Part shown: in pieces, positions 6,302 to 14,412 of the stretch | Layout of the letters: the number at the start of each line of letters is the position of its first letter | Numbering within the stretch: the stretch's first letter is position 1 | Source: Hymenobacter ginkgonis | Lineage (GTDB): Bacteria > Bacteroidota > Bacteroidia > Cytophagales > Hymenobacteraceae | Assembly: GCF_009755225.1 (NCBI RefSeq) | Contig: NZ_WQKZ01000011.1 | Coordinates: 1-40,942, forward strand | DNA: 40,942 bases | Reading direction: 5' to 3' | Notes under the pieces: generated by a model | Seen by the model: only the letters and a program-made list of their open reading frames with translations | Databases searched by the model: none | Told to the model about the DNA's origin: nothing | Program-made: the position numbers and the translations under genes

Positions 6302-7366
6302 ATGACTTCGTTCGCGGAGAATCTCCGGTCTGCCCGCAAGATGAGGGGCTGGAGCCTACAAGACCTGGCTGACCGGGTAGGCAGCATCACGAAGCAGGCC
6401 CTCAATAAGTACGAGCAGGGCACGATGAAGCCGGAAGGCGGCGTGCTGGGGCTCCTAGCTCAGGTCCTTGATGTAAGCCCCAATTATTTTTTCCGCACTA
6501 ATCGCCTAGCACTGGGTCCGGTGGAGTTTCGGAAGAAAGCCAAGCTAACGGTCAAAGAAGTCGACAGCATCAAGGAAAAAATACGGGACTACCTGGAACG
6601 CTACATCGAGGTAGAAGGGATGCTAGACATTGAGCACCAATTCGACGCTCCCTTTACTGACGCAGCCGGTAAAGCACGCAAGTGCCGCGTAACTACTGCC
6701 CAAGAAGTAGAGGATGCTGCCGAGGCGACGCTGAAAAAATGGAGGCTTGGTATCAACCCGATCCCAAACGTGGTGGAAATGCTAGAAGAGCACGGGGTAT
6801 GCGTACTGGTACTGGATACTTCTTCTTCCTTTCACGGCCTGGCTACCCTTGTTAGCGAGCTACCGGTTATCGTCCTCAACGGGACTGATACTCCAGAGCG
6901 GCGGCGGTTCACCGCGTTGCATGAGCTGGGACATTCTGTGCTGGACATCGTGGCCGCCACGGAGAAGGAATTGGAAGGACTTTGCCACCGTTTCGCCGGG
7001 GCCATGCTGCTCCCGCAGGAGGTGGTATGGCGCGAGTTTGGGCGTACTCGCAAGCGGATTTCTGACTATGAGTTGATTGCCGTGAAAAACCAGTACGGCA
7101 TCTCCGCCCAGGCCATTATGCGGCGCTTGTGGGACTTGCAAGTCATCAGTGACTCTTACTACAAGCATTTTTGCTTTAAAATGGCCCCTAACCGAATGGA
7201 GAAAGACTTCGGACAGTTTTTAGGCGAGCGCAAAAAGTCCTACCGTTTTCAGCAGCTAATTCGTCGGCTCGTAGCCGAGGACATCGTTTCCGATGCTAAG
7301 GCAGCCAGCTTAGCTGGCGTTACACTCCAGGAGTTCCGCAGCAAGGATTTGCCAACTGATGAATGA
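6302..7366 (+). CDS. XRE-type HTH regulator fused to ImmA/IrrE metallopeptidase
   Basis: A 354-aa cytoplasmic protein. Residues 5-62 form a helix-turn-helix of the XRE/Cro type (LRSARKMRGWSLQDLADRVG, then ALNKYEQGTMKP). Residues about 140-245 are an ImmA/IrrE (COG2856) zinc metallopeptidase: HELGH at 207-211 and the third ligand E225 in EGLCHRFAGAMLLP. In this family (for example ImmA of ICEBs1 and IrrE of Deinococcus) the peptidase cleaves a repressor in response to stress; here repressor and peptidase are in one chain. It is divergent from the ubiquitin-like operon across a palindromic operator and overlaps the next gene by ATGA, so it is translationally coupled to it. Likely autoregulated. 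Confidence 0.9.
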   Translation: MTSFAENLRSARKMRGWSLQDLADRVGSITKQALNKYEQGTMKPEGGVLGLLAQVLDVSPNYFFRTNRLALGPVEFRKKAKLTVKEVDSIKEKIRDYLERYIEVEGMLDIEHQFDAPFTDAAGKARKCRVTTAQEVEDAAEATLKKWRLGINPIPNVVEMLEEHGVCVLVLDTSSSFHGLATLVSELPVIVLNGTDTPERRRFTALHELGHSVLDIVAATEKELEGLCHRFAGAMLLPQEVVWREFGRTRKRISDYELIAVKNQYGISAQAIMRRLWDLQVISDSYYKHFCFKMAPNRMEKDFGQFLGERKKSYRFQQLIRRLVAEDIVSDAKAASLAGVTLQEFRSKDLPTDE

Positions 7367-7869
7367 AGTTTACCCATCTGGCTATCCAAGATGCCGGCAT
7401 GTTGCTTGACCTGCTACAAGCCCAACTGTTCGGCCCTGCTTTTCAACTCTCCTACACCTTCTGCATTTCCGACGTGGCGCTGGCTGCCCTCGATGCCGAC
7501 CTCCAGCACCAGCTCGCACCTTATATCAGGGCGAAGAAAGTGCTAGTCATTGTCAGTACGGAAGAGGACCACCTAGCTGTAGAAGAGCTGGCTGGTGAAT
7601 TTCCGCGCCTGTCGGCGGCGGAGTGGTCGGTTTACCACATGGCCCGAACGCACAACTGGCCGCTACTGGCCAGCTGCACCTGCTTGTGTACCTGGAAATA
7701 CATTCCGCCGATGAAGCTGCTGAATATGACCTGGCTAATAAATGAGTTGTTAGCGCAGGCGAAGCTGCCCAAAAGCAAGCTGGTCACTGGAATTGATAAA
7801 TTAGTCTCTGCTAATCATCGTCTAAAACCGGAATGCGATGCCTTAAAAAAAATCTTACGGATCCGTTGA
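7363..7869 (+). CDS. PIN-like protein paired with XRE-ImmA
   Basis: A 168-aa protein whose ATG overlaps the stop of the XRE-ImmA gene. It resembles the small PIN-like partners of ImmA proteins: D10 in an early strand, SD at 36-37 after a second strand, a helix with E87 (SAAEWSVYHMA), and LL.S..CL...K leading to MTWLINELL near 101-130. The usual third aspartate of PIN nucleases (LLTxD) is replaced by LLASCTC, so activity may be reduced or the metal site altered. Together with its neighbour this has the shape of a toxin-antitoxin or stress-switch pair. The last 40 residues are Lys-rich. The family call rests on context and spacing of acidic residues. Confidence 0.6.
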   Translation: MKFTHLAIQDAGMLLDLLQAQLFGPAFQLSYTFCISDVALAALDADLQHQLAPYIRAKKVLVIVSTEEDHLAVEELAGEFPRLSAAEWSVYHMARTHNWPLLASCTCLCTWKYIPPMKLLNMTWLINELLAQAKLPKSKLVTGIDKLVSANHRLKPECDALKKILRIR

Positions 7870-8050
7870 AGTAATTTCCTATCTGCAGGCAATTGCGTAA
7901 ACGCAACCTAAACCGCGAAGCGGACAAGTAATACTAGGTGGTGCTGAGTCTGAACCGGGTCAAGTTGCACCGTTTTGGCAGTAGACTGCGGGGCGCGACT
8001 TATTGTGTTTCGCCACACTAGAGCACGCGCGCAACGCCGGTTCAGCCGAC
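7870..8050. other. Short spacer, no gene seen
   Basis: About 180 bp with a partial GGCAATTGC motif near 7880-7890 and a small GCGTAAACGC hairpin. It could hold the upstream part of the decayed relaxase gene, but I cannot align it. Confidence 0.3.
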
Positions 8051-8559
8051 TAGATAGTACAACTGGGTAAGGTGCAAAGTGGCTGGCGAGCAAACGCACG
8101 TGCACGTTATCATCATCCGCACCGAGAATCCAGCTCGCTACAGTGAGCGCCAGCGGGCCGACAAGCTGACCCGGAAAAACCCGTACCATTTCAGCTTGGT
8201 GACCTACCATAAGGGTACCCAGTGAGGGGTCGTGCGGAGCGCCTACGAGCGCCGACAGTTCTCGGAGCGGTAAGAGTAGGTGTTTTGACTAGGCGTTTGC
8301 CTATAAGCGGCCCCTGGTCGAAATCTTCCGCTACGTTCACACCATGCAGCACGGCACACCAGAAGATAGTGCGGCCTTGCGAGCGTAGGTACTACGGCAG
8401 AAGCAGCAGCGCCAAGCGGTGCGGCAGGCCCTCAAGCAGCAACAGGTGGCCGCGCAAGCGCCGCCGGGCCCCCAGATAGCCCCGCAACCATCCCAGTACC
8501 GGGAAGCGCTCGAAGTTACCCCATCTGTGCAGCGGCCCCGCCGAGGCCCCAGAATTTAA
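8051..8559 (+). pseudogene. Plasmid relaxase (MobB-like) relic
   Basis: Reading from 8079 gives VAGEQTHVHVIIIRTENPA, the HxHxII(V)SR-type metal motif of Bacteroidota relaxases, followed by a TGA; then in the same frame RSAYERRQFSER with a TAA and a TAG. After a frame change near 8280 the text continues FD*AFAYKRPLVEIFRYVH and then a TAG at about 8386 and a Gln/Pro-rich tail ending at 8559. Relaxases of this kind contain a Tyr/Phe-rich stretch, FD..F.YKRPL, after the metal motif. At least five stops plus a frameshift show that the gene is dead. It would have nicked oriT for mobilisation of the plasmid. Confidence 0.65.
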
Positions 8560-8578
8560 ATAGATTGATTAGGAGCCA

Positions 8579-9490
8579 CTAGCTTAACGGGAGCATAGGC
8601 TGGTCCTTGAGAAAACGTACGCTACTTTTTCTAGTAGCCTTCCCCTTGGCTTTTTCTGCAGGCTCACCAACTTTTTTAGCCTCCCGCTTGCGTTTTGCTG
8701 GTTTATCTTTTGGAGCAGCTACTTTTTTAGTAGATGCAGTTTTATCCTTGATGAAAAGCGTATTTAGGCTGCTGGTAGGGATATCTGAAATTATGACTAC
8801 TTCCTCACTAAGTATGCTAGGCTTAACTGTATAATTAATCTTGATAGCCTCTTTGCAGTGCATAATTCTTTCAAGGTGAGAAATGAAATTTATTCTCTCA
8901 TCCACCACTTGAATAGGGTGGCCAAATAGCAAAAAATCAGGAATACTTAAAGGTTCTACAACAAACATATTATAAGAAAACCTATGTTCATTGTAAAAAT
9001 GCCTAATCTCCATAAGTAAGCGCCCTAAGGCATTTACTCCTATTAGCTTGTCATTGTCGGACTTGTCCCTTACTGCTCCCCAGAAATCATCTTTGCTGCT
9101 ATCCTCTACAATTTGTTTATCAAAAGTACTTTCGAGTAACTTACCGAATTCAAAATAATTTTGCGCTAATTTGACCTTTAAGCACCAGCGCATTATTTTG
9201 ATTCTAACATCCTCCCAATCTGCACGAGTATCTTCCCTAAATGGCTTGCCTACCATTTTTGCAGTCATTGGGCTACGCTGGTTCAGAATCTTCGACTGTA
9301 CGTCTGGGAGACTTGGAAATCTGCAAGCTTGATATAGAGCTTCAGAAGATAGAATAGGTATATTATTTATCCTTAAAGGAAATCCTGATGCCATGTTTGA
9401 TAGCCCTCCAAACTGTTCCTTGGTTTTCCTAAAGACGCAGCTTTGTTCGGCATCATACACTTTGCTATCATATTTTCTGTTAGGTTCCAT
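8579..9490 (-). CDS. NADAR family protein, putative N-glycosidase
   Basis: A 303-aa protein. Residues 10 to about 180 match the NADAR (YbiA/DUF1768) fold: FGGLSNM at 27-33, SSEALYQA with E50, ADWEDVRIKIMRWCL at 90-103, then DDFWG at 134-138. NADAR enzymes cleave N-glycosidic bonds of riboflavin precursors or remove ADP-ribose from nucleic acids, as in DarG1-type antitoxins. The middle (190-245) is unassigned. The C-terminal 60 residues are a Lys/Ala/Pro-rich tail (KKVAAPKDKPAKRKREAKK) that could bind nucleic acid. It lies 12 bp downstream of a PRTase-like gene and almost certainly forms an operon with it. Both genes are visibly AT-richer than their surroundings, suggesting transfer. Confidence 0.82.
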   Translation of the reverse strand: MEPNRKYDSKVYDAEQSCVFRKTKEQFGGLSNMASGFPLRINNIPILSSEALYQACRFPSLPDVQSKILNQRSPMTAKMVGKPFREDTRADWEDVRIKIMRWCLKVKLAQNYFEFGKLLESTFDKQIVEDSSKDDFWGAVRDKSDNDKLIGVNALGRLLMEIRHFYNEHRFSYNMFVVEPLSIPDFLLFGHPIQVVDERINFISHLERIMHCKEAIKINYTVKPSILSEEVVIISDIPTSSLNTLFIKDKTASTKKVAAPKDKPAKRKREAKKVGEPAEKAKGKATRKSSVRFLKDQPMLPLS

Positions 9491-9502
9491 TATTCACGCT
9501 CT

Positions 9503-10615
9503 TTAGCCGTTCAACTGAGATAACAATGAATCAAGGTCAAAAGCTTGATTGCCACGTCGTACTTTGAATAATGGAATAAACCCACCTCCTAAGTACCAAA
9601 ATACCAGTGGAGCATTGTTAGGGACATTTCTCCAAGTAAAACATAGGGCACCGAATCCGAAATTCTTACGTGATGGTATAGAATAGCCTAGCGCTCGCAT
9701 ATTTTTATTATTGACATTTGCGGCGTTTAGAATCTCGATACCTTTCCTGAGAAAAGCTCGCTCAACAATCTTTCTGTTTTCCGGGCTGGTAAAAAACCCT
9801 TCTGTTACAGGTATAGTGTCGGGACGATAGAATTCTTCAGGGCTGGTTTTATCGTATCGCTTGTTGTACTCATTAACAGTCAAAACAGTATTGTTTTTAT
9901 AATCTATTATTAACTTGTCGCTTTCCTCGACAGGCATGATTAAATCAATTTTTGATTTAGCTTCAATACAATTATCAATCTCTACTGCACGATACATTTT
10001 GTGTTTATCCGCTAAGCCTTTTGACGTATAGTAAAGCTCTTTTTTCTTTAAATCATAATTTTTTGTGTGTATAAACACATAAACAAAAATTAACTTGGTT
10101 AGGTTTTCTTCTACTGCTTGTTTATTAGTTTTATCGAAAGAATATTTTTCATCAGCCCATGTTTTAGTGTCAGTAATTAGTTTAAGTCCTGTGCACAAAA
10201 TATCATCCAAATAGATAGAATATTGCCTTGAAGAGCTACCGCACTCTGCGAGGCTTATCGAATACTTTACTTGAACTATTTTATCAAGCATATCCAACAT
10301 TATACTCTGACTTTTTCCCTTAGGCTGCGTTCTGATGAAAACAGCATTATTTAAAAAATCTCTTTCATTTTCAAATTTATATTCTTTAGTTAAGAATTCT
10401 ACTACTGTGGTGAGTAGGTCCTCTACTTGCTTTTTTGAGTAGTATCTTTTTTTAAAAATGTTGTCCAGTTCCTTTAGAATAGGTAACCTGTCAGATTCCT
10501 CAAACTGAAGAATCCACTCTTGAATACCTGCTGGGGTGATTCTGACGGATTGGTCGTTTTCATCTGCTCGATAGTCACTTAACGTCTGGTGAATGCTCTG
10601 TATAAGTTGATCCAT
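9503..10615 (-). CDS. Phosphoribosyltransferase-like protein (PRTase-CE type)
   Basis: A 370-aa protein. An N-terminal helical part (residues 1-80, YRADENDQSVRITPAGIQEW, then WILQFEESDRLPILKELDNI) leads to SIYLDDILCTG at 133-143, the PRPP-loop pattern (four hydrophobics, two acidics, then TG) of type I phosphoribosyltransferases. KGKSQS at 99-104 may be the preceding phosphate loop. The C-terminus has NFGFGALCFTWRNVPNNAPL.FWY. I recognise this layout as the PRTase-like family proposed as a conflict effector. It probably transfers or handles a ribosyl-phosphate group; with the NADAR enzyme downstream it could form a make-and-remove pair acting on nucleotides or nucleic acid. The pairing is seen; the biochemistry is inferred. 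Confidence 0.75.
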   Translation of the reverse strand: MDQLIQSIHQTLSDYRADENDQSVRITPAGIQEWILQFEESDRLPILKELDNIFKKRYYSKKQVEDLLTTVVEFLTKEYKFENERDFLNNAVFIRTQPKGKSQSIMLDMLDKIVQVKYSISLAECGSSSRQYSIYLDDILCTGLKLITDTKTWADEKYSFDKTNKQAVEENLTKLIFVYVFIHTKNYDLKKKELYYTSKGLADKHKMYRAVEIDNCIEAKSKIDLIMPVEESDKLIIDYKNNTVLTVNEYNKRYDKTSPEEFYRPDTIPVTEGFFTSPENRKIVERAFLRKGIEILNAANVNNKNMRALGYSIPSRKNFGFGALCFTWRNVPNNAPLVFWYLGGGFIPLFKVRRGNQAFDLDSLLSQLNG

Positions 10616-10710
10616 TGGAGAAATGGTTGTTTAATTATGATAGGGTACTTTAGCGTCGCTAATATAGGTTATTGCCTGCTGACGCGGCATCAAGCGGTTC
10701 GCAGCGATAG

Positions 10711-11133
10711 ATATATATTAACCTCTTGGCTTACATGGCAGAAATCGGCCCTTGTCATAATCATATCTTCTAGTATAACAGAAGCATCAGAAATCACCTC
10801 GATAGAACTAAATTCCTCAACCCCCATACGCCGATTCTCAACGAGGGCGAGCAGGCTCTCGCGCAGCGGTGGTACCTGGTCAGCAATGCACTAGCCATAG
10901 ACGGCAGTCGCTATTCCCTCCCTTCTCCCAGCATTACGACGCTGCATCTACGATACATCGCGGGCTAGACTGACACCACATAGCTGCTCAATGAGATAAC
11001 GCGCCAGCTGCACCACCCCGAGGTCCCGGCCGTTGACGTGCGCTCATTACCCCCAGAGCAGCCCGGCTGGGCATACCCCTATGCAGCCGAGATGGCGCGG
11101 CTGCTGACGGAACTAGCCGAGATACCCTACTAG
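10711..11133 (+). pseudogene. Decayed ORF of unknown family
   Basis: One frame holds NLLAYMAEIGPCHN, a TAG, then from 10,801 a long protein-like run (FLNPHTPILNEGEQALAQRW, YLVSNALAIDGSRYSLPSPS) to a TAG at 10,966, another TAG at 10,981, then LLNEITRQLHHPEV and YPYAAEMARLLTELAEI to a final TAG at 11,131. Composition and phase are gene-like but I do not recognise the family. The AT content is lower than in the neighbouring PRTase gene. Confidence 0.35.
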
Positions 11134-11230
11134 CCATAATCAATGTTACCGACCAAGTGCCGCAGCTGGAGCAGGTGTCCTAACTGTATCACTCTAACGA
11201 AGTACTAGGGCCAGTATAAGACCGTTTACA

Positions 11231-12403
11231 TCAAGCGGGAGATAGAGCTAAATTCCTGCTAGCTTTGGCGAAGCTGGGATAATTAGCTACAGAATTAAGG
11301 AGTTGTGTTTCAAATAGCTCGATATTTTCTAGCACTACGTCAGGCTTGGTTCTGGCTGGTGCTGATGTGGCCCGGAAGGTAGCATTATACAGCTTGCCAT
11401 TCATGCCCTGCAAAATAGGATCAGAGGTGATAATAGTGCCTGTGTGTCCATGAGCAGCCAAGCAGCTCAAGGACTTTGCCGCTACCGCTGGGCCAGGCCC
11501 TATTAAAAAGACATGAAAGGAGCGGCCCACTTGATTAAGCATTCTGATGAGAGCTACCAGCTTCTCTTCAAACGCGATACCCTGGCGGGTACGAGTAAAG
11601 TCGCGGGATACATAGCGCACCGTGGAATTGCGAGCAAACCAAGTAATCCACTGCTGTTCTTCATATTCGTCTAGCCAGTAGAGATTGGGCACCGAAGCAA
11701 GTCCAGCCTGTTGAATTTCTTGCACCACCCGCAAGTGTCGTCGCTGCATTACCAGGTTGTGAAACCTGGGGACGGGCGTGTTCTCCGTTGTATCCTCCGT
11801 GACAGAAAAAGTGGCCCCCGTGCTGAGTTCGAAGCCGTAGGAGGCTAAGCGCTGAAACTTACCTATTCTGTCACGCATTGCCCAGAAGCGTTCTAACAGC
11901 TTATCCTGAGTATTCATAATAGCCAGCAAGCGACAATTCTCGCTTACTCGCAGGTGGGCCCGTACCTGAGCTGGGCTAGTAAATTTGGGCGTAGCAGTTC
12001 GACCCGCTAATAAGCGATCAATTACCTGGGTACCATCGGCCGCTGCCCAGCGCAAGGGTAGTAAGCCACCGCCCGCTGGAAAATCAGCTGTGCGCGCCGG
12101 AATGAACAATGGGAAGTCCGCTTCAATGCGTTGCGAAAGGGCTAAGTCTTGCCAATCCAGGCCCGCTATATACTGCTGTCGAGCATTGTCTATCGGGCGG
12201 TTACGAGTAACCACTTCTCGCTGCAAGCAGATGAGATAGCACGCTCCGCACTTCCGGTAGCTCGGACTAGACATCTTCCAAGCGCACTGGCAGGGAGCAG
12301 TCGCATACCCGCCACCACATTTCGCGAAGGCAAAGCAGTGCCGTTGACAGAACGTATCGTTAAGGCCGCCAATTAGCGATAACTGACTGATTTCGTAGTC
12401 CAT
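11231..12403 (-). CDS. Unrecognised protein with N-terminal cysteine cluster
   Basis: A 390-aa protein with no signal peptide. Residues 19-59 hold nine cysteines in the order C19, C23, C29, C38, C40, C52, C55, C59 plus one close by (CQRHC, CQC, CGAC...C), compatible with an iron-sulfur cluster or zinc. Residues 230-340 alternate strands and helices (VPNLYWLDEYEEQQWITWF, VRYVSRDFTRTRQ, HVFLIGPGPA, TGTIITSDPI), suggestive of a TIM-barrel, with a weak likeness to DUF4417-type proteins. It follows a 122-aa basic protein by 14 bp in the same direction, so the two probably form an operon. I do not assign a function. Defence is a guess from the neighbourhood. Confidence 0.6.
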   Translation of the reverse strand: MDYEISQLSLIGGLNDTFCQRHCFAFAKCGGGYATAPCQCAWKMSSPSYRKCGACYLICLQREVVTRNRPIDNARQQYIAGLDWQDLALSQRIEADFPLFIPARTADFPAGGGLLPLRWAAADGTQVIDRLLAGRTATPKFTSPAQVRAHLRVSENCRLLAIMNTQDKLLERFWAMRDRIGKFQRLASYGFELSTGATFSVTEDTTENTPVPRFHNLVMQRRHLRVVQEIQQAGLASVPNLYWLDEYEEQQWITWFARNSTVRYVSRDFTRTRQGIAFEEKLVALIRMLNQVGRSFHVFLIGPGPAVAAKSLSCLAAHGHTGTIITSDPILQGMNGKLYNATFRATSAPARTKPDVVLENIELFETQLLNSVANYPSFAKASRNLALSPA

Positions 12404-12417
12404 ATCAGCGGTTCTAC

Positions 12418-12786
12418 TTATAGCCGAATCTCAATCCGAATGCCCATAGGCTTCTCACTTCGACGCACTATAATTGCTCTGTACGACGGCTTAGGAGCTA
12501 ACAGTTCATCATAATCTGGTGGTACACATCCTAAACGCTTGCCGGCTAGTAGTACCTCAAATTCTCCATCGGGTTGCTTTGCTACCTGCGCAGCGTTGCC
12601 TTTGGCCGCACCACTCCATACGATAGGAGAAATCTTGACCAAATCTATTGCGATGGTTTCCAGCAAGTCTTTTTCCTCGCCACCCCCGCTGCCGGGCAGT
12701 TGCTGTTGAGGTTGTTCCCCACTGGGCAGCGCCTTTTTGGCCTGTGCCTTCTTCTTGGGTGCCTTGGACTTCGTACCGCTACTCAT
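12418..12786 (-). CDS. Small basic protein, partner of the Cys-rich protein
   Basis: A 122-aa protein. Residues 1-35 are a Lys/Ala/Gln/Gly-rich disordered tail (SKAPKKKAQAKKALPSGE). Residues 40-122 look like a small folded domain rich in beta strands (IAIDLVKISPIVWSG, EFEVLLAGKRLGCVPPDYDE, YRAIIVRRSEKP, IRIEIRL). The gene starts at a clean ATG and is 14 bp upstream of the Cys-cluster gene. The basic tail may contact nucleic acid or the partner protein. No family is recognised. Confidence 0.55.
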   Translation of the reverse strand: MSSGTKSKAPKKKAQAKKALPSGEQPQQQLPGSGGGEEKDLLETIAIDLVKISPIVWSGAAKGNAAQVAKQPDGEFEVLLAGKRLGCVPPDYDELLAPKPSYRAIIVRRSEKPMGIRIEIRL

Positions 12787-13147
12787 GCGCTAATGTATTT
12801 GGTATTGAAGACCAAAATAAGTAGCATGCAAAAAGTTCCTATGAGGAGAAGGAAAAATTTGCGATTAGCCAGACTACGTTCCTTAGTTGAGAAAATGAGT
12901 GTACCTGCGTCTACTGTTGGCGTATCAAAAGAGACGCTAGAAACAAGGCGTTAAAATGGAATTGTACCAAGTTTGGTGCAGCGGCCAGTCAAGCCAAAAC
13001 ACGTATATATTTCCAGAGATGTCCTTGAAGTCATCTTACTTTAATCGGCTTTTCCTATAATGTCAGTACTGTGCTAGTAACTAACTACTCCTGAATGCAT
13101 ACTATTTTTAGTATAATTATCGCTGTTAAGGTGTCAGCTAGGAGAAA
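12787..13147. other. Divergent intergenic spacer
   Basis: 361 bp between divergent genes. It should hold promoters for both directions, but I see no exact TAnnTTTG box. A 37-codon frame from an ATG at 12,841 ends at 12,953 (MRRRKNLRLARLRSLVEKM at its start); it is too short to support. The last 10 bp carry TAGGAG before the ATG at 13,148. Confidence 0.35.
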
Positions 13148-13579
13148 ATGAAGTTTTTATACTGGAGTTTGTTGCTAATCTGGTCGCCTAAGCCAGGAAA
13201 GCCGGTTGTGGCCTCCGACCATGTAACGATGCAAAAAGTGCTCACGCAGGTGATTCGGGCACCCGGTTTGGCTCCTTATCTAGCCCATTATACGGCAGGT
13301 TCTATTTACTTCCGCTTGCTGCCGACTACCCATTCTACTCCTCAAGATTTGCGTCGTTTTCAGTCGCTTAAGCTGCAAGTCGGTCAACAGCCTCCCCTCT
13401 GCTATGACGAAAAGAAGGATACGCGCCGGTATCCAGTACTAGTATTTCGCTTCGTGTACCTGACTGCCACTGCCGCCGAGGTCTGGGTAGAGGTAGACCG
13501 GGAAGGGGTGATAGGCAAATTCACGTTAGCTAAAAAGCTTTACTGGACTATTCAGACCGCTGACGTGTACGAAACATGA
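13148..13579 (+). CDS. Small secreted hypothetical protein
   Basis: A 143-aa protein. A short hydrophobic N-terminus (MKFLYWSLLLIWS) followed by a basic, Pro-containing stretch suggests an export signal or a single anchor. The rest contains YTAGSIYFRLLP, PLCYDEKKDTRRYP and FRFVYLTATAAEVWVEVDR, a mixed alpha/beta pattern without recognisable motifs. The start is supported by AGGAG six bases upstream. It stands alone, with a recombinase gene convergent to it 54 bp downstream. Unknown function. Confidence 0.5.
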   Translation: MKFLYWSLLLIWSPKPGKPVVASDHVTMQKVLTQVIRAPGLAPYLAHYTAGSIYFRLLPTTHSTPQDLRRFQSLKLQVGQQPPLCYDEKKDTRRYPVLVFRFVYLTATAAEVWVEVDREGVIGKFTLAKKLYWTIQTADVYET

Positions 13580-13633
13580 AATAGAAATAAAATATAACGT
13601 TTAGTAAACCAAGCCTTGATACACGTAAACAGC

Positions 13634-14296
13634 CTACTGTGCTAGTTTGAGCAGTAGACGTTGCACCCCCATTGGATGAAAGGCCTTCCCGTGCCGCGTG
13701 CGGTAACCTGAGTGATTGAGCTGCTCCGCAATAGCGCGTAATGTAGCGCCGGTGGCACGTAGCAGCGTGGCTAGTTGTGTTGCCTGCCGGTTATTCAGAT
13801 TGGCTTGCGCGTTCTGGGTCATCGCCACCCAGGACTTCTCGCGCGCGGCCTGAGTCAGATTAGTGGGCGTGCCTAACTGCGCCCCGCGTGCTTTCTTCGC
13901 GGCTAGGGCATCGCGGGTGCGGGTAGAAATCGCCGACGCTTCCTTCTGCGCTACCGCCGCCATGATATGTAAAGTAAACTCATCGGCCGCGGGCAGGTCG
14001 ACGGCCTGGAAGCGCACCCGACTTTCCATGAGCGTGGCCAGGAAGGCCACATTACGGGCGAGTCGGTCCAACTTCGCTACCAGTAGCACCGCCTCCTCCT
14101 GCCGGGACCGCGCAATCGCCGCAGCCAGTTGGGGCCGTTCGTTTTTCTTCCCACTCTCAATTTCGAGAAAGGTGGCCACGAGTTGGGCGTCGCCGCGCAG
14201 AAAATTTTGCACCGCCGCTTGCTGGGCTTCTAGGCCGAGGCCCGATTGCCCTTGGCGGACGGTACTCACTCGAAAGTAGGCTACATATTTTGTCAT
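13634..14296 (-). CDS. Serine recombinase (resolvase/invertase), minus-strand copy
   Basis: A 220-aa protein from the ATG at 14,296 (a longer reading adds nine residues without support). The N-terminal catalytic domain shows YFRVST with nucleophile Ser11, GLGLEAQQ, LLVAKLDRLARN (the R-R motif of the family) and E-S-G-K-K. The C-terminus carries KARGAQLGTPTNL and a helix-turn-helix-like end (TLRAIAEQLNHSGYRTRHGK, then HPMGVQRLL). Length and layout fit small site-specific recombinases that resolve or invert DNA at paired sites. It is divergent from a paralogue at 14,413, with a short palindrome between them that could be the crossover or operator site. Confidence 0.9.
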   Translation of the reverse strand: MTKYVAYFRVSTVRQGQSGLGLEAQQAAVQNFLRGDAQLVATFLEIESGKKNERPQLAAAIARSRQEEAVLLVAKLDRLARNVAFLATLMESRVRFQAVDLPAADEFTLHIMAAVAQKEASAISTRTRDALAAKKARGAQLGTPTNLTQAAREKSWVAMTQNAQANLNNRQATQLATLLRATGATLRAIAEQLNHSGYRTRHGKAFHPMGVQRLLLKLAQ

Positions 14297-14334
14297 TAAG
14301 ACAAACCTACCCTGAAAGTACATCTTGTCACAAA

Positions 14335-14354
14335 AGTTAAACGTTCGTTTAACT
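14335..14354. promoter_or_regulatory. Palindrome between divergent recombinase genes
   Basis: AGTTAAACG (14,335-14,343) and CGTTTAACT (14,346-14,354) form a perfect 9-bp dyad with a TT centre. It sits in the 116-bp spacer between the two divergent serine recombinases. A central two-base core flanked by inverted arms is what a serine-recombinase crossover site looks like, so res/operator function is plausible. Confidence 0.55.
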
Positions 14355-14412
14355 AATGACTATACCCCTTATCTTCGTCCAGAATTCTTGCTCGACTGCC
14401 CAACTAATTCTC

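Noticed and set aside
10589..10894. Plus-strand frame over the PRTase promoter
   Set aside because: It crosses the start of the PRTase gene; the gene-like signal here is in another frame and is decayed.
12841..12953. 37-codon basic ORF
   Set aside because: Too short, no supporting ribosome site or homology, lies in a divergent spacer.
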